Shown here: in pieces, positions 10,131-21,936 of the stretch
Layout of the letters: every line of letters begins with the position of its first letter
Position numbering within the stretch: position 1 is the stretch's first letter
Origin: Lonicera japonica
Taxonomy: Eukaryota > Streptophyta > Magnoliopsida > Dipsacales > Caprifoliaceae
DNA: 64,000 nt
Direction: 5' to 3'
Assembly (NCBI GenBank): GCA_021464415.1
Contig: JAKCWG010000685.1
Location: forward strand, 124,001-188,000
Program-made: the position numbers and the translations under genes
The notes under the pieces: model-generated
What the model saw: the letters and a program-made list of their open reading frames with translations, nothing else
The model's database searches: none
Told to the model about the DNA's origin: nothing

Positions 10131-13100
10131 ATGTCTTCCAATTCTGAAATCCCTATTACTATTAAGCTTGATGGGACCAATTATAGTCATTGGTCCATGC
10201 TGTTTCGCAATTTTCTGAAAGGCAAAGGTCTCTGGAATTATGTTTCTGGTAAAGAAAAATGCCTTGCTGATACTGACCCCAAGTTTTCTGAATGGGATAT
10301 CAATAATAACAAAATCTTGACTTGGCTTGCCAATACTGTAATACCATCCATTAGCATACAACTCGGCAAATGTGATACTGCACAGAAAGCCTGGATTTTT
10401 TTGGCAAATCGATATGTTCAAACGAATTTTGCCAAAAAGTACAAGCTTGAACAAGATATACGGGCCCTACAGCAACAAACGGGACAGTCTGTTTTCGATT
10501 TTCACTCTAGTATGTCCGTTATCTGGGACCAGTTGGAACTTATGGAACCACAATGGACCACTGATATGCAATTATGGGAAACCTTTCGTGAGGAGACTCG
10601 CCTTGTACAGTTTCTTATGACTCTCAGAGAAGAGTTTGAACCACTACGGGCTGCCATGCTCCACCGTAAACCTCTGCCTACCGTTGAAGTGGCCTTAACT
10701 GAATTAATCACTGAAGAAACCCGCCGAGGCATCTCTTCATCTCTGTCCTCAGTATTCATCGCGACCCATCGCTCTCAGCAACAATCTTACAGACCTCCCA
10801 CATATCCCCCTTCCCCGCGCCCTCCTCATACCTCGACATATTCCCAACACCTTTCCCCCAGGCCACCCAGAGGCCTATCACAGGTCTAATGTAACTACTG
10901 CAAGGAATTTGGTCACACAGTTAAGTATTGCCCCTCCACAACCTCTCGTTATATGCGAGGCCTACAAAAATTCTCCCACTCTACTACTGGATCTGCCTTC
11001 ACATCGTCTGATCCATCAAGTATCAGCTACGCACCTCCATCTAGTTTTTGTCCGCCGCCCCCTCCTGAGGACTCCACCAATCCTTCCCAGCTCAGTCATA
11101 CTGTTGCATCTGCCTTCTCTACTGGCACACCTGCCTCTTCCTGGTTCCTCGATTCTGGAGCTTCAAACTACATGACATTTGACTCTACGCACTTTGCCAC
11201 CTCTAGTCTGATCCACGCCTCTCCCCCGATTCATAAAGCCAATGGGTCCACTATCTCTGCTAGTCACATCGGTTCTATCAATACTACCAACGGTTTGTCT
11301 GTTCCTGATGTTCTTCTTATCCCTCACCTATCTATGCAACTTTTATCTGTTGGCCAATTATGTAACATTGGGCTAATTATTTCATTTGATTCTTCTGGCT
11401 TTGTTGTGCAGAACCGTTCGACAGGGACATCAGTTGGGACAGGCCATAGAGTTGGACGCCTATATGTCACAGACAGATTACAGATTCCTTCTCCCGGTGG
11501 TTCCTCCCTCGCGACATTTACCCCCAATCCCTCATCCTTTATTTCTTGGCATTCTAGATTAGGTCATGTTTCCTTCTCTCGTCTTCAATTTATGGTTAAT
11601 AAAGGGTTGTTAGGACCAGCCACGATAGACAAAGATCCCTCATGTATTGCTTGTAAACTGGCTAAACAACCAGCTCTTCCTTTTAATAATAGTACTACTG
11701 TTTCAGCATCTCCTTTTGATCTTGTGTATTCTGATGTCTGGGGTAAAGCTCCGGTTAACTCCATGGGTGGGGCCGCTTACTTTGTTGTGTTCATTGATGA
11801 TTATTCTCGTTATACCTGGACTTATTTGCTTCGTTCCTGCTCGGACTTTTTGAAAATTTACATTGAATTTGCCACTATAATCAAAACCCAATTTTCAAAA
11901 ACCATCAAAGTTTTTCGATCTGACTCCGGAGGTGAATATCTGTCTAAATCCTTTCTTGATTTTCTTAAATCTCAAGGGACCCTTCCTCAACTTTCTTGCC
12001 CCGACACTCCTCAACAAAATGGGGTTGCCGAACGCAAACACCGTCATCTTATTGAAACAGCTCGAACTTTACTTGTCTCGTCATCTGTCCCTTCCGTTTT
12101 CTGGGGGGAAGCCATCTATACTTCTGCATTCATCATTAATCACATTCCTTCCGTGGTCACCGGTAGTATCTCTCCCTTTGAAAGTCTTTTTGGTACCAGA
12201 CCTGATTATTCCTATCTTCGTGTTTTTGCCACCTGTTTTGTGCTCCTTCCTAAACGAGAACGCACAAAACTCACACAAAAAACGGTCATGTGGATTTTCT
12301 TAGGGTATGGCGTTCAACAAAAGGGCTATCGTTGTTATGATCCTACCACAAAAAGACTTCGTATTTCTCGACATGTCACCTTCTAGGAGAATACCCCATA
12401 CTACACCTTGTCTAAAGATTCCGTGTCTTCCACTACACCCTCCCCACCGGTTGATCCATTCCCTAACATCTCTACCACTGCTTCATCTCCTATTCCACCC
12501 ACTCCTCCACCCACTCCTCTCCCTATTCCTGCTCTTGCACCTTTACAGGCCCCTGCCACTGATCTTGTATCTGGATGCCCACCTCCTGCTGACTCTACAT
12601 CCTGTCCTGACTCTATCTGTCCCATCGACGGTTCTGTGCCACGCCCGCCTCGCCATCGTCGCCCACCAGTCAAGCTATCAGATTATCGTTGTTTTCTCTC
12701 TGCCATGATGTCTCTCCATGAACCCACTTCCTACTGCACTGCCTCTTCAGATCCACTTTGGCAACAGGCTATGGATGAAGAACTTACTGCACTCCAACAA
12801 ACCAATATGTGGGATCTTACCCCATTACCTACCGGTCAATCTGTTGTTGGTTGCAAATGGGTTTACAAAATTAAAACTAAGGCTGATGGTTCTGTTGATC
12901 GCTACAAAGCTTGTTTGGTTGCTAAGGGATTTACTCAAGAATATGGCATTGATTATGAGAAAACTTTTGCTTCTGTCGCCCGTATGACTACTGTTCGAAC
13001 TCTAATTTCAGTTGCCTCTATTCGCCGGTGGACGATTCATCAAATGGATGTCAAGAACGCTTTTCTTTATGGTGATCTCTCTGAAGTGGTTTATATGCAA

Positions 13101-14264
13101 CCTCCCCCTGGCCTCCCTCACTCCCCCGAGCACGTATGCAAACTACGACGTGCTCTCTATGGTCTCAAACAGGCACCCCGAGCCTGGTTTGAAAAATTCT
13201 CTACTGCTATACTTCACCATGGATTTTCTCAGAGTACACATGATTCGGCTATGTTCACCTCTTCATCCTTACTGGGCATTGTTGTTCTTCTGATATATGT
13301 TGATGATATGATTATTACTGGGGATGATTTGGACGGTATAACTCGACTACAAAAATATCTGTGCTCATGCTTTGAAATGAAAGATCTGGGTACTCTTCGC
13401 TACTTCTTGGGCATTGAGGTTGATCATTCCTCTACAGGATACTTCCTTTCTCAAGTGAAATATGCTTCTGACATTGTCAACCGAGCTGGCCTGACAGACA
13501 CCAAGGTTGCAGACACTCTGCTTGAAATGAATATCAAATTTTCCCCTTCCGATGGCACTCTTCTGGCTAATCCTACATTATACCTACAGCTTGTGGGTAG
13601 TCTCAACTATCTCACCATTACAAGGCCGGATATCAGTTATGCTGTCCACATTGTGAGTCAGTTCATGTCTGCACCCCGTTCTGTCCACTTTGCTGCTGTC
13701 CTTCATATCATAAGATACATAAAAGGGACTATATACCAAGGCCTACATTTCTCGTCAGACTCTAGTCTTACACTACAGGGGTACTCTGATTCTGACTGGG
13801 CCGGTGATGTTACTGATCGACAATCCACCACCGGGTTCTGCATTTTCTTGGGGAACTCTCTCATTTCGTGGAAAAACAAGAAACAAACTGTTGTTGCTCG
13901 ATCCAGTGCTAAGGCTGAATATCGTGCTCTCGCCCATACTATCGCCGAAATTGTTTGGCTTCGCTGGCTCCTCCAAGATATGGGAATCTCTATTCCGGAT
14001 CCCACACCTCTATTTTGTGACAATCGAAGTGCTATCCAAATAGCCCACAACGATGTTTTTCATGAGCGCACCAAACATATTGAAGTGGACTGTCACTTTA
14101 CTCGTCATCATCTATCTCAAGGCCACATTCAGTTACCCCACATCGCTTTCGCTATTTAACCAGCTGATCTCTTCACCAAATCTCATGTGATTGCTCGCTT
14201 CCGATTTATGGTGTCCAAGCTCCGCATGCTTCCAAGTCATCCTGAGCTTGAGGGGGGGTGTTAA
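10131..14264 (+). pseudogene. copia-1 gag-pol polyprotein, interrupted by three in-frame stops
   Basis: One reading frame of 1377 codons begins at ATG 10131 and ends at TAA 14262-14264, just inside the 3' LTR. Domains in order: gag (residues about 10-220, LDGTNYSHW motif); CCHC zinc knuckle (about 254-267, CNYC...H...C); aspartic protease DSGA at 341-344; HHCC zinc finger (H474, H479, C505, C508); integrase core with D535, D598 and E634 in D-D-35-E spacing; reverse transcriptase from about 910 with MDVKNAFL and YVDD at 1056-1059; RNase H with SDSDWAG and the AEYRA motif. Stops are TAA at 10887-10889 (between gag and zinc knuckle), TAG at 12384-12386 (end of integrase) and TAA at 14157-14159 (after RNase H). 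No frameshift is seen, so nonsense mutations alone account for its loss. Catalytic residues of all enzymes remain. Confidence 0.93.
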
Positions 14265-14515
14265 AGGAGATTCCTCTCTATGCCTTTTGTCCCCCTAATG
14301 GAATTATTCCCACTCTCTATGTTCTTTAATTTCTTTAATTATGTAATTGTATTCATTATGTTTGTTTGCCCCTTTAGACCTAGACTTTTCTTCTCTCTAA
14401 TTTCTAGTATATATAGATGATCCTTTCTTGAAAGATATTGACAATCAAGATAAGAAACATACACATCATATATACATTCTTTCTCTCTTATTTCTCTCTT
14501 TTTCTAAATTTATCA
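14259..14515 (+). repeat. 3' LTR of copia-1
   Basis: Starts TGTTAAAGGAGATTCC right after the polypurine tract AGGGGGGG and ends AAATTTATCA. The next bases (TTCAC) are TNL exon sequence. The gag-pol stop codon overlaps its first bases. Confidence 0.93.
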
Positions 14516-15038
14516 TTCACATCCTCCACAAAGGATCCAGTGCCTGAATGTGTACTGTACGTATGGACGTCCTAAAAATGATGATGTTGCTGTAGTAGCT
14601 CCTCGTGCAAGAATTATAGAAGTCAATAGATGTGGATTTACTATAGATGTTAAAATCGAGAATAAGACGAAGGATCACACATGGATACATAGCCCCTTTA
14701 GTTTTTTCAAACGTGATGACGAAGATATGGAATGGCTGATCAAGTGGAGGTTTGGGAATCAGATGGAGGCTGGAGATGAAATTATTGTTACGTTTGATTG
14801 TTACGATGAATATGAGGTAAAGGAGTGTGGTTTCAATATTTTGTACCGTGGCCAAGAAGAAGAGAATGGAACCACAACTATAGAGAACTCACATCATGAT
14901 TTTCCAACATACCGGTTGAACTCAGGAGCGTACTTCCTATGCTGGTTTGAGGATTTTATTAACGAAGATTATTTGACCCCTTACATTGAACTTCCCCCAT
15001 TCAGTGGTTTGCATCTTATACTCTCCTATTTATTGTGA
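14516..15038 (+). pseudogene. TNL last exon fragment (C-JID / post-LRR domain), 5'-truncated by copia-1
   Basis: Open in one frame from 14517 to TGA 15036-15038. It encodes CLNVYCTYGRPKNDDVAVVA, then KIENKTKDHTWIH, WRFGNQMEAGDEI, YEVKECGFN and HHDFPTYRLNSGAYFLC. The same order occurs in exon 5 of TNL-1 (26472-27074) and TNL-2 (59962-60571). This is the C-terminal jelly-roll (C-JID) type domain following the LRRs of TNL receptors, which in known TNLs helps bind pathogen effectors. The first ~110 nt of the exon and all upstream exons are missing. The 3' LTR begins the remaining sequence. The C-terminal residues run into what is 3' flank in the other copies. Confidence 0.85.
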
Positions 15039-16470
15039 TGATGATATATATTGACTGTAACATACTAAAATCTGCTTCTTACATTGTTACCTCTAAAAAT
15101 AAAATAGGTGGAAGAAGCCTCTGTCCTAAAGAATTTGCAATTTAGGTTACAATGAGAGAGCCTAAGATAGCGATGACAATTGCAGGTGGTGCAATGAGTA
15201 ATGGAGACTAGAGCAAAAAGGGAATCCAAAAGAGTCTCTTGTAGATGAAGGTGATTTCAGTCTAATCTTCCCTTCTCTTTTTTACTTGCTAAATTAATGA
15301 AAATACGTGAAAGTGTTGAATTATGTGTTCAATTCCTAGTAGGTTTAGGCTTGCTTGTTTCTTAGTCCTAGTACCTTAAGATTTGTTTGGTCTATGGAAC
15401 ACCCATAGAAAGGTGTTGATGGTGTCGAGATTACAAATCCCACATTGGGAAATTGATCGAATCCTTAGAAAGCAATATATAAGATCTAGCCAATTGGTTG
15501 AGTTGGATACTTCGAACTCTAATATGGTATCAAAGAGTGGGTAATTCACCCATTTGTCAGGCCCCAACAGTCACAGGGCTCAACATTAACCATTATGCCA
15601 ATTAATTTGCCCGTAGATTTAGGTTTGACCTATCCATGTATTTTTTGAGCCTTGTAATTGTGATTTTTCTAGGAATTTTTTATATATATATTCTTGTCGT
15701 TTTTATACTACGTACGTCAAAACGCACTGTTAGAAACTGGTATCAGATGATTATAATCTTGTTTTTCAAGGTGTAATAGAAAGGAATGACATGGAGGCAA
15801 AGATACATCATTCAAAATTTTATTTTTCTCATTTTTCCTATTTACCGAATTGGAATTTAAACCATAATATCTTCTTATATTTTAATGTGTAGGACGAAGG
15901 AATGACAGAAGGCTGCAAAGGCAGAGGGCAATCTATGGAGCTTAGAAGGTGCTGTTTGTCCTGTGATAAAGTTTTTCCAATGAAAACTAGTAAATGTCAA
16001 TGTGAAATACACTACATGAACATTTTTGGTTTCTTTCTTTCGTTTGAAATCGGCGATTGTATGCCAAATGTAAAAAACAGGGAAAATGCAAGCAGAAAGC
16101 TAAATCTTACTCTCCTGATTTTTCTCTTTTCTGATTAAAAAGGATTTTACTGTATTGTTTAACTTATATTTCTCCTAATTATATTCCTTGCATCATCCTC
16201 CCCGTTTCTCAAATTAAAAGTCCAATTTCCTTTTATAGAATGTGGCAGCACTACAATCGACTGCATTAGTCGATGATTGAGGTCCACCACACTTGAACAA
16301 TCCGTTTAGTAACCATGATAAATGCAATACTGTAATCCCAATTTGAGGTTCAATTTTGAGTCCCACCTGAATTTTGGTTAAACTACTTGTATATTTAATG
16401 TGGCATAGAACAAAATATGCACAGAGAACAAGAACGTTAACGCCTCTGCATGCAACTCAATTAGTACTAT
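15039..16470 (+). other. TNL 3' flank module, copy 1
   Basis: Starts near ttcagtggtttgcatctt and contains the tract gtgatgatgatatatattg and a later gaaggaatgac block. The same order of sequence recurs at 27075-27524, 60572-60984, 61927-63340 and 63365-64000. It is probably the 3' untranslated region and downstream DNA of the ancestral TNL. A reading frame at 15902-16138 is not conserved in the copy at 62835 and is not counted as a gene. Confidence 0.65.
15414..15524 (+). mobile_element. Short LTR-like repeat with adjoining primer binding site (TRIM-like)
   Basis: Begins TGTTGATGGTGTCGAG, contains CCCACATTGGGAAA and ends before TGGTATCAAAGAG, which resembles an initiator-tRNA primer binding site. 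Related copies are at 18042-18163 and 62398-62496. A partner LTR is not seen. The copies at 15414 and 62398 are in the same position of the TNL 3' flank, so the insertion predates that duplication. Confidence 0.5.
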
Positions 16471-17504
16471 CAGTACCAGGAATTTGTAATAGCCCACCGT
16501 ACCTTCAGCTGCCCTATCTCTACAACCATTCGCACAAATAAGAAACTTTACGTTAGAGATACTTATTTAACAAAGTTGAGAAGGAAAAGGAAATACTGGA
16601 ATTAGACTGTCTCGTAGAACTCTTTCAAGTGGTAACTAGAAGTGGAAGCTACAAGACAACATGAATGCTAACAGATTAGCAAGCACGACAGATATGTCAC
16701 GATTTGAAATAAATATCAATATGCTTTGCATAAATAGTTTACGAATTAACTCACATAGTAGTATAATATACACATTCCATATAGTTTTACACGTATTCCT
16801 AGTATATATATAATTAGTCTTTCAACCTTGTATGAAATTGTTATCGTTCAGCCAAGAATTAGCATAATTCTTTAACAGTCTGCTGGTGTGCTATTCCCAC
16901 CTAAATGCGGACTGCAAATCAAGGTTTATTGACTTTAACAAACATATAGGGAACCAAATGCAAGGAATGTGACTTAGGTGGTGTTTGTTTTTACCTCTTA
17001 ATATTGAATGGAAAGATATTCATCATTGTTAGGTAATACTGGGCGTTTATTTTTTCACCCTTACTGCTTGATTTGATTAAAATCCAACATGCAGTGCCCT
17101 TGCAAAATGTTAATTTTAATGAAAATTTATTTCAAATGCAAGTCTTTGGGGGGCTTGAGAGAAGAAGAAGAAGATTCTGACTATTATTTTTCATGAGCTA
17201 GCAGATCCATAATGAAATCAAGCAAGTTTTCAGGGAGGGCAACAAAGATACATATTCAAAGGAATATTTCTCAAGAGTTAGCGGGTCCAGAGTGATAGGA
17301 AGTGTCCATATGGGCTTGAAGGTGACAAAGAAGCAAATTCGAACAAATTGGGGTAGTTTCAAATACATATGAGGAACAGACGATTTGGTAGAGCTAGTTA
17401 CCCTCATTCTTGTAGCCCATTTGCTAATAACTTAGTTTCATTTTTTGTTAGCGTCAGAAGTGTTACCAAATCACATAATAATGTTACCTGACCCTTCTTA
17501 AAAG
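16471..17504. other. Intergenic stretch, nothing recognised
   Basis: AT-rich DNA without a supportable gene, RNA or repeat terminus. Confidence 0.5.
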
Positions 17505-18036
17505 GAAGTGAACAAATTTCAACTGGCACATTCAAACAATAACTTGTCTTACTGGAGGCTGGCCTCGGATTTTAGGGGCCCCTAGTCAACTCATTAAATC
17601 GGAAAATAATATATTTCTGAAAATTAAACTATAAGTATATGAGGGAAATTATATTTGAATGAAATAGACAATTTTTTACTTTTAAACTATAAAAAATAAT
17701 ATACAAAAATGTTATTGTTCAATTAGCATTGGCTCTCATCTTCAACTTGGAAAAAACTGTCGACTCAAAATTACTAATACACCTAAAATTTTACACCTAA
17801 AGAATATACAAAACATGTAATTGATATAAGTTCTTTGCAAAAGGAAAAGTTTACCAAATGGTTAATGTTGTTTGGCATGGTTATCTGATACAATTTGAAA
17901 AGAAAAAGAGAGTTTGCGTTCCAAATGTTTAAATACACCTTAAATTAAAAGTCTTGTTTTCTTTACGGGGTGGTTCAAATTTTTTATGTTGCTTTGTCTT
18001 GGTGTAATTAATCTACCAAATTTCACATGCACTAGA
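17505..18036. repeat. TNL 5' flank module N, copy 1
   Basis: Starts cttcttaaaaggaagtgaac and includes the phrases ctcaaaattactaatacacc and ggaaaagtttaccaaatggtt. Copies occur at 27893-28400 and, shortened, at 49350-49610. Each lies upstream of a TNL or TNL relic, so the module travelled with the TNL duplications. Confidence 0.7.
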
Positions 18037-18041
18037 AAATA

Positions 18042-18163
18042 TGTTGAGACTATCAATCTCACATCGGAAAAATGAATTCTCACAAAGCAATATATAAGAT
18101 CTAGTGGAGGGCTAGTCCACCCATTGCCAATTGGTTTTAGGTTGGACACTCCAAAATCTAACA
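18042..18163 (+). mobile_element. Short LTR-like repeat with primer binding site (TRIM-like)
   Basis: Starts TGTTGAGACTATCAATCTC, ends CTCCAAAATCTAACA and is followed by TGGTATCC, a primer-binding-site-like string. It is about 122 bp and related to 15414-15524 and 62398-62496. No second LTR is visible, so it may be a solo or truncated copy. Confidence 0.5.
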
Positions 18164-18288
18164 TGGTATCCGAAGAATAGATTCCTGTTTGGGTTCATCG
18201 CGATCGACTTCGCCGTTAAAAAAAAACGGCCATTAAAGATTGGATGCTCGGAGCAGTAGAAGTAATATTCGTATACCTGCTCTTTTGT

Positions 18289-18450
18289 CCTCTTCATATT
18301 TGACAGTCTGGTAACAGATGTCTCTTTTAGAAGCAAAATAAAGAACGTCATTCTCTAAGGACCTCTTCATATTTGACAGTTAGATCACAGATGTCTCTAA
18401 CAATATTATTTTTTGAAGAGAAACAAAATAAAGAACGTCATTCTCTAAGG
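18289..18450. repeat. Two tandem units of about 73-90 bp upstream of TNL-1
   Basis: Both units begin cctcttcatatttgacag (18289 and 18362) and end cgtcattctctaaggaa. The second has an extra insert of about 17 bp. They lie in the TNL-1 upstream region. Confidence 0.7.
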
Positions 18451-18479
18451 AAGATGACAGATACCTTCCATAATATAAA

Positions 18480-18723
18480 TTCAATGAAATAATATTTAAG
18501 AAATGTTGATGGTAGCATGGAGGAAAGTTCATAACTTTTTTTTATTTTATTTTTGTCTAATTATTTATGGAAGGCTCATTCACTTTGATTATCCCGATCT
18601 ATTCTCATCTAACTTATTCATGATCAGTCCTCATATTTGTTAGTTCCTCTGCAACATAATTGCTTTATTTTACGCTTGGGTGCTCAAAAAATCATTACGA
18701 AAAACTAGCTTTTTCCAAATATC
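18480..18723 (+). promoter_or_regulatory. Probable promoter and 5' leader of TNL-1
   Basis: This segment is conserved before the start codons of TNL-1, the TIR fragment at 28845, the relic at 46775 and TNL-2 at 53622. Shared blocks are aaataatattt..gaaatg, gtctaattatt, gattatcc..atctattctca, cagtcctcatatttg and aaactagctttg..caaatata. Conservation up to the ATG argues for a functional promoter and leader. The transcription start cannot be placed from sequence alone. Confidence 0.55.
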
Positions 18724-19209
18724 ATGGCCACTGTAAGAGCCCATGAAACCTCCTCTTCCACTTGTTATGATGTGTTTTTGAGCTTTAGAGGCAAAGACAC
18801 CCGTAAAACTTTTATAGATCACCTCTATGCAGCTTTAGTCCAACAAGGATTTCGCACGTTTAGAGACGATGATGAGGTTGAGAAGGGCGAAAATCTCTAG
18901 TCGGAATTAGAAAAAGCGATAAGTGAGTCAAAGATTTCAATCATTGTCATATCCAAAGATTACGCGTCTTCTATAATGGAGGAACTCTGGGCATATAGTT
19001 TTACCTGTCTTCTATAATGTGGATCCATCCCAAGTTCGAACGCAAACAGGTAGGACAGCCAAAGCATTTGCTAGATATGAGAAACAATTTGCGGCAAAAA
19101 CAGATTCTGAAGGGAAAAGAAAACTGATGGAAAAGATAAAAAGGTGGAGATTAGCACTTACAGAAGTTGCTGATTTGATTGGGCTGGACTTGCAAATTCA
19201 TGTTGACGG
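18724..19209 (+). pseudogene. TNL-1 exon 1, TIR domain (stop and 35-nt deletion)
   Basis: ATG 18724 starts a frame with CYDVFLSFRGKDTRKTFIDH and GFRTFRDDDEVEKGENL, then TAG at 18898. After the deletion, frame 2 continues with VRTQTGRTAKAFARYEKQFA. The exon ends at GG before GTAAATAAG. Its length, 486 nt, is 35 nt shorter than the 521-nt TNL-2 exon. The lost residues include the conserved WCLDEL helix with the glutamate needed for TIR enzyme activity. Confidence 0.88.
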
Positions 19210-19414
19210 GTAAATAAGTTCCTCATTGTTTTTCTCTTATAGGCTTGCAATATTTGTTGTTGTCCTGTTTTTTTTGTTTTTAAATGAAGCCTCTGAAGAA
19301 GCCATTTAACCTTTAATGACTTTCAATTACTATCGATAAACAAACTTCTTCATTAGTTTATAGAGGTCAATTGTTTATCAAGTTAGATGTTTGTTAAGTT
19401 AATTAAGTAATCTA

Positions 19415-20705
19415 ATCTGGAACTGTCGGAACTTGGTGTGTATTTTGAAAAAAAAATTAAAGCAACCTTCTTTAACTATGTCCTCCTACATTAGAGAATG
19501 CAAATTCTTTTATAAGTTTGCATATATGTTTCGTTTACCCAATTTTTGTACAATTTGACGAGGACTTTAATAAATGTGGCTTACCACACGTGCGCAACAA
19601 TCGTACTGAACCGACTCAACTTGGGTTCGGACTCGGGCTTGCTTTGAATAAATTTTTTTGAACAAAATTTATTTGACAAATTTATTTTATTAAATAAAAG
19701 TTATTTAGATATTTAAAATTTGAAAAAGTTTGACCAAGTCTCCAACAAATAGAAATTATAACTCCCCCACTATTTTTGCCAACAACTCCACTCTCTCTCT
19801 CTCTCTAAAAATGGATTAGCTTGGGCCAAAGAAATGGAGAGTGTGCTTCCTTATTTTACTACACTTGATGATAAGGTTGAGGACAACCAAAAAGAAAAAA
19901 AAAATTACTTTCTCCTTGACTTCTTCATGTGAGAAAAAAAAAAGAAAAAAAAAAGAAGAGCAAAAGGAGAAATGGTTTCTTCTTTTTCTCTTCCTTGAGA
20001 TAACCTTGAGCATAAGCAAAAATTAATTTTCTTCATTTGAAGAAAACGAGGCACCAAAAAGATTTGTTTTTTTGTTTTTTTGTCTCCCACGAATTTTGTC
20101 TACCATTTCTAAGCATCGATTATCAAGGGTATTAGTATTCCGATTTTCCACTGTGCAAGAAAAATTGAGACATAGGGGAATTTTGGGGTTTATTGTATCC
20201 TAGGGATGGTGTGACATTAACGAATTGCAAGCACAAATGTTTGTGCAGAGCCATTAAACTTCTTAAAGAAAGTGACCTAGTCCGCGCCTCAACCCAAAAT
20301 TTCCCTATTGAGTTAATGGTATTATCGTTCTATTTATAAAATATATTTGCAGTTCATTTTGACAAGTGTAAGATTTTATTTTGATAATATAGTTTTAACA
20401 ATGTTGGTTATATAAACTTAATAGTAGTACACTATTATTTGTCGTTGTTATTGTAAATCATTACGTTTTGAAAGATTTACAATTTAGGCAATTAAAATCA
20501 AGATGGCTCTCTACATCAATGCATCTTAATTCATTAACTCCTCTCCAATGATATTATTAATGATAAAATTGTTTTGATTGGTGTCCAAAACAATAGAAAT
20601 TTTCTTAGATTTCGATATCATTAATTTAATTTATGTTTTGATATCATTATTGTTTTGAACTAATGTACTTGTTGCTATTGCAATACTTATCTTGTGACGC
20701 TCAAA
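19415..20705. other. Insert of unknown origin in TNL-1 intron 1
   Basis: Flanking intron sequence (gtaatcta... and ...gaacttataac) is continuous in TNL-2 near 54465-54490, so about 1.3 kb was added in TNL-1 or lost from TNL-2. It holds AT-rich DNA, a CT tract (about 19790-19807) and A/G-rich runs. No coding domain or clear target duplication was found. It could be a decayed LTR. Confidence 0.5.
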
Positions 20706-21024
20706 CATGAACTTATAACATAATACACATATATTGTTGATGTATTATCTAATAGCTTAAGTTTTAAGGAAAGATGGTTCTTAACGTGGTGTTAGAGGTC
20801 TAGTTATCTTCGAGTCCTCGCGTTTGCATTTTGTTCCCCATTTCTAATTGTAAGATAAAAAAATTACATGTGCACTTTGGTTCCTCTCTCCACGTGCGAA
20901 ACTCTATATAAAATGATTATGGCCACTTAGCCCCCATGTACAGGATGAGGACTAGTTCCACTGAGCCAAAGTTTTCAACAAACATGCTCCCTATTCATAA
21001 CTAACCTAGTATGCAAAAGTTTTA

Positions 21025-21422
21025 GGGGCTGATCGATTCTACCTCTTAAGTCTGAAGAGTTGGTCCATTAGAATTAAGAGATTTTGATTTTGTTTGGTTG
21101 GTTTAAAAATTTTAATTTGAACAATTATTTTGCCTTTTAAAAAATAAGAGGCTAGAGTCTTAATTTTGAAAGAGGTAAAATAGCTCCTTTGCCCCGTATA
21201 CTCTAAGATATTATATAGTATTTTTTTTTGTTTAATAGGAGGATAAGGGTAGATTTGTCCAAATAACATTTATTCAGCACTCATATGTGATATATTCAAA
21301 ACAAATAACATTTATTCAGATATGATATTCAGAAACAAAACAAACAAATTTTTCAGATTCAATTTTCGGACTTCAGAACCAATGTTCAGTTTTCAAATTC
21401 AAACAACGAAACAAACAGACCC
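21025..21422. mobile_element. MITE-like element in TNL-1 intron 1
   Basis: The left end GGGGCTGATCGATTCTACC and the reverse complement of the right end, GGGTCTGTTTGTTTCGTTG, are imperfect inverted termini. The element also contains cctcttaagtctgaagagttgg. The corresponding TNL-2 copy is 54662-54991, so the insertion predates the gene duplication. The superfamily is uncertain because no clean target duplication is visible. Confidence 0.55.
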
Positions 21423-21500
21423 TTGGTTCGTACGTTTTTTCTATAATAAGTAGAAACTCAAAGGAGAAATTATGAACTATGGAGGAAGTCTCTCATAGTT

Positions 21501-21653
21501 TATTTTTTTTTCCTAAAAAAAAGATGTCTATGTCTCTCCCTTTGAACTACAATAACTAATTAAGATCCCTATCCCCTCCTTTGGTGTGACTTGAACCCAG
21601 GACTTCCCTGGGTTCGGGTGAGCCCTTTTTCCCAACTAAGCTACCACTCGCAC
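21501..21653 (-). mobile_element. tRNA-derived SINE in TNL-1 intron 1
   Basis: Read on the minus strand, it opens with GTGCGAGTGGTAGCTTAGTTGG (polymerase III A-box about 21631-21644) and has GGTTCAAGTCA (B-box, 21587-21597). It ends in an A-rich tail at the left edge. It is flanked by 18-bp direct repeats at 21483-21500 and 21654-21671 that match at 17 of 18 positions. TNL-2 has the empty site near 55040-55075, so it inserted after the TNL-1/TNL-2 duplication. It resembles Au-type plant SINEs in its head, from recall. Confidence 0.82.
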
Positions 21654-21936
21654 AGGAAGTCTCTTATAGTTAAGGTCTGGTAGGATTGCGTTCCTTCAGA
21701 GTTTGGTCCTTCCGGTTTGACCTTTACAAATTTAAAGAATATACTATATATCAACCTAACCAATAGACAAAAAATATAACTAAAAAAAAAATTTGACTCT
21801 TAATTCAGGATAATATTGTTGTATTATTATTGTTGTTGTTGTTTTGTGTTTGTTATTGTTGTTTCTAAAATATTTTATGTTTTATATAGAACCTCGATGT
21901 ATCTAATTTTCTAATCCTATTAAATCAAATTTTTAG

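Larger units (their letters stand above)
9242..14515 (+). mobile_element. Ty1/copia LTR retrotransposon (copia-1), two LTRs
   Basis: Two 257-bp LTRs (9242-9498 and 14259-14515) differ at only four positions. Between them lie a primer binding site (9499), a leader, a gag-pol frame in the order gag, protease, integrase, reverse transcriptase, RNase H, and a polypurine tract ending at 14258. Integrase before reverse transcriptase defines Ty1/copia. The frame has three stop codons, so this copy cannot make its full polyprotein. The right flank is a TNL last exon. The left flank is unrelated and starts with the orphan 3' end at 9192, so no target duplication is visible. Confidence 0.93.

Noticed and set aside
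12401..12673. Glycine-rich frame on the minus strand
   Set aside because: It is the complement of the proline-rich linker between integrase and reverse transcriptase of copia-1.
15902..16138. Cysteine-rich 78-codon frame that might be a small secreted peptide
   Set aside because: The homologous copy near 62835 does not keep the frame, and no signal peptide is convincing.
21580..21650. Possible tRNA gene on the minus strand
   Set aside because: A- and B-box strings are present, but the cloverleaf does not close, and flanking 18-bp repeats plus an A-rich tail show a SINE.
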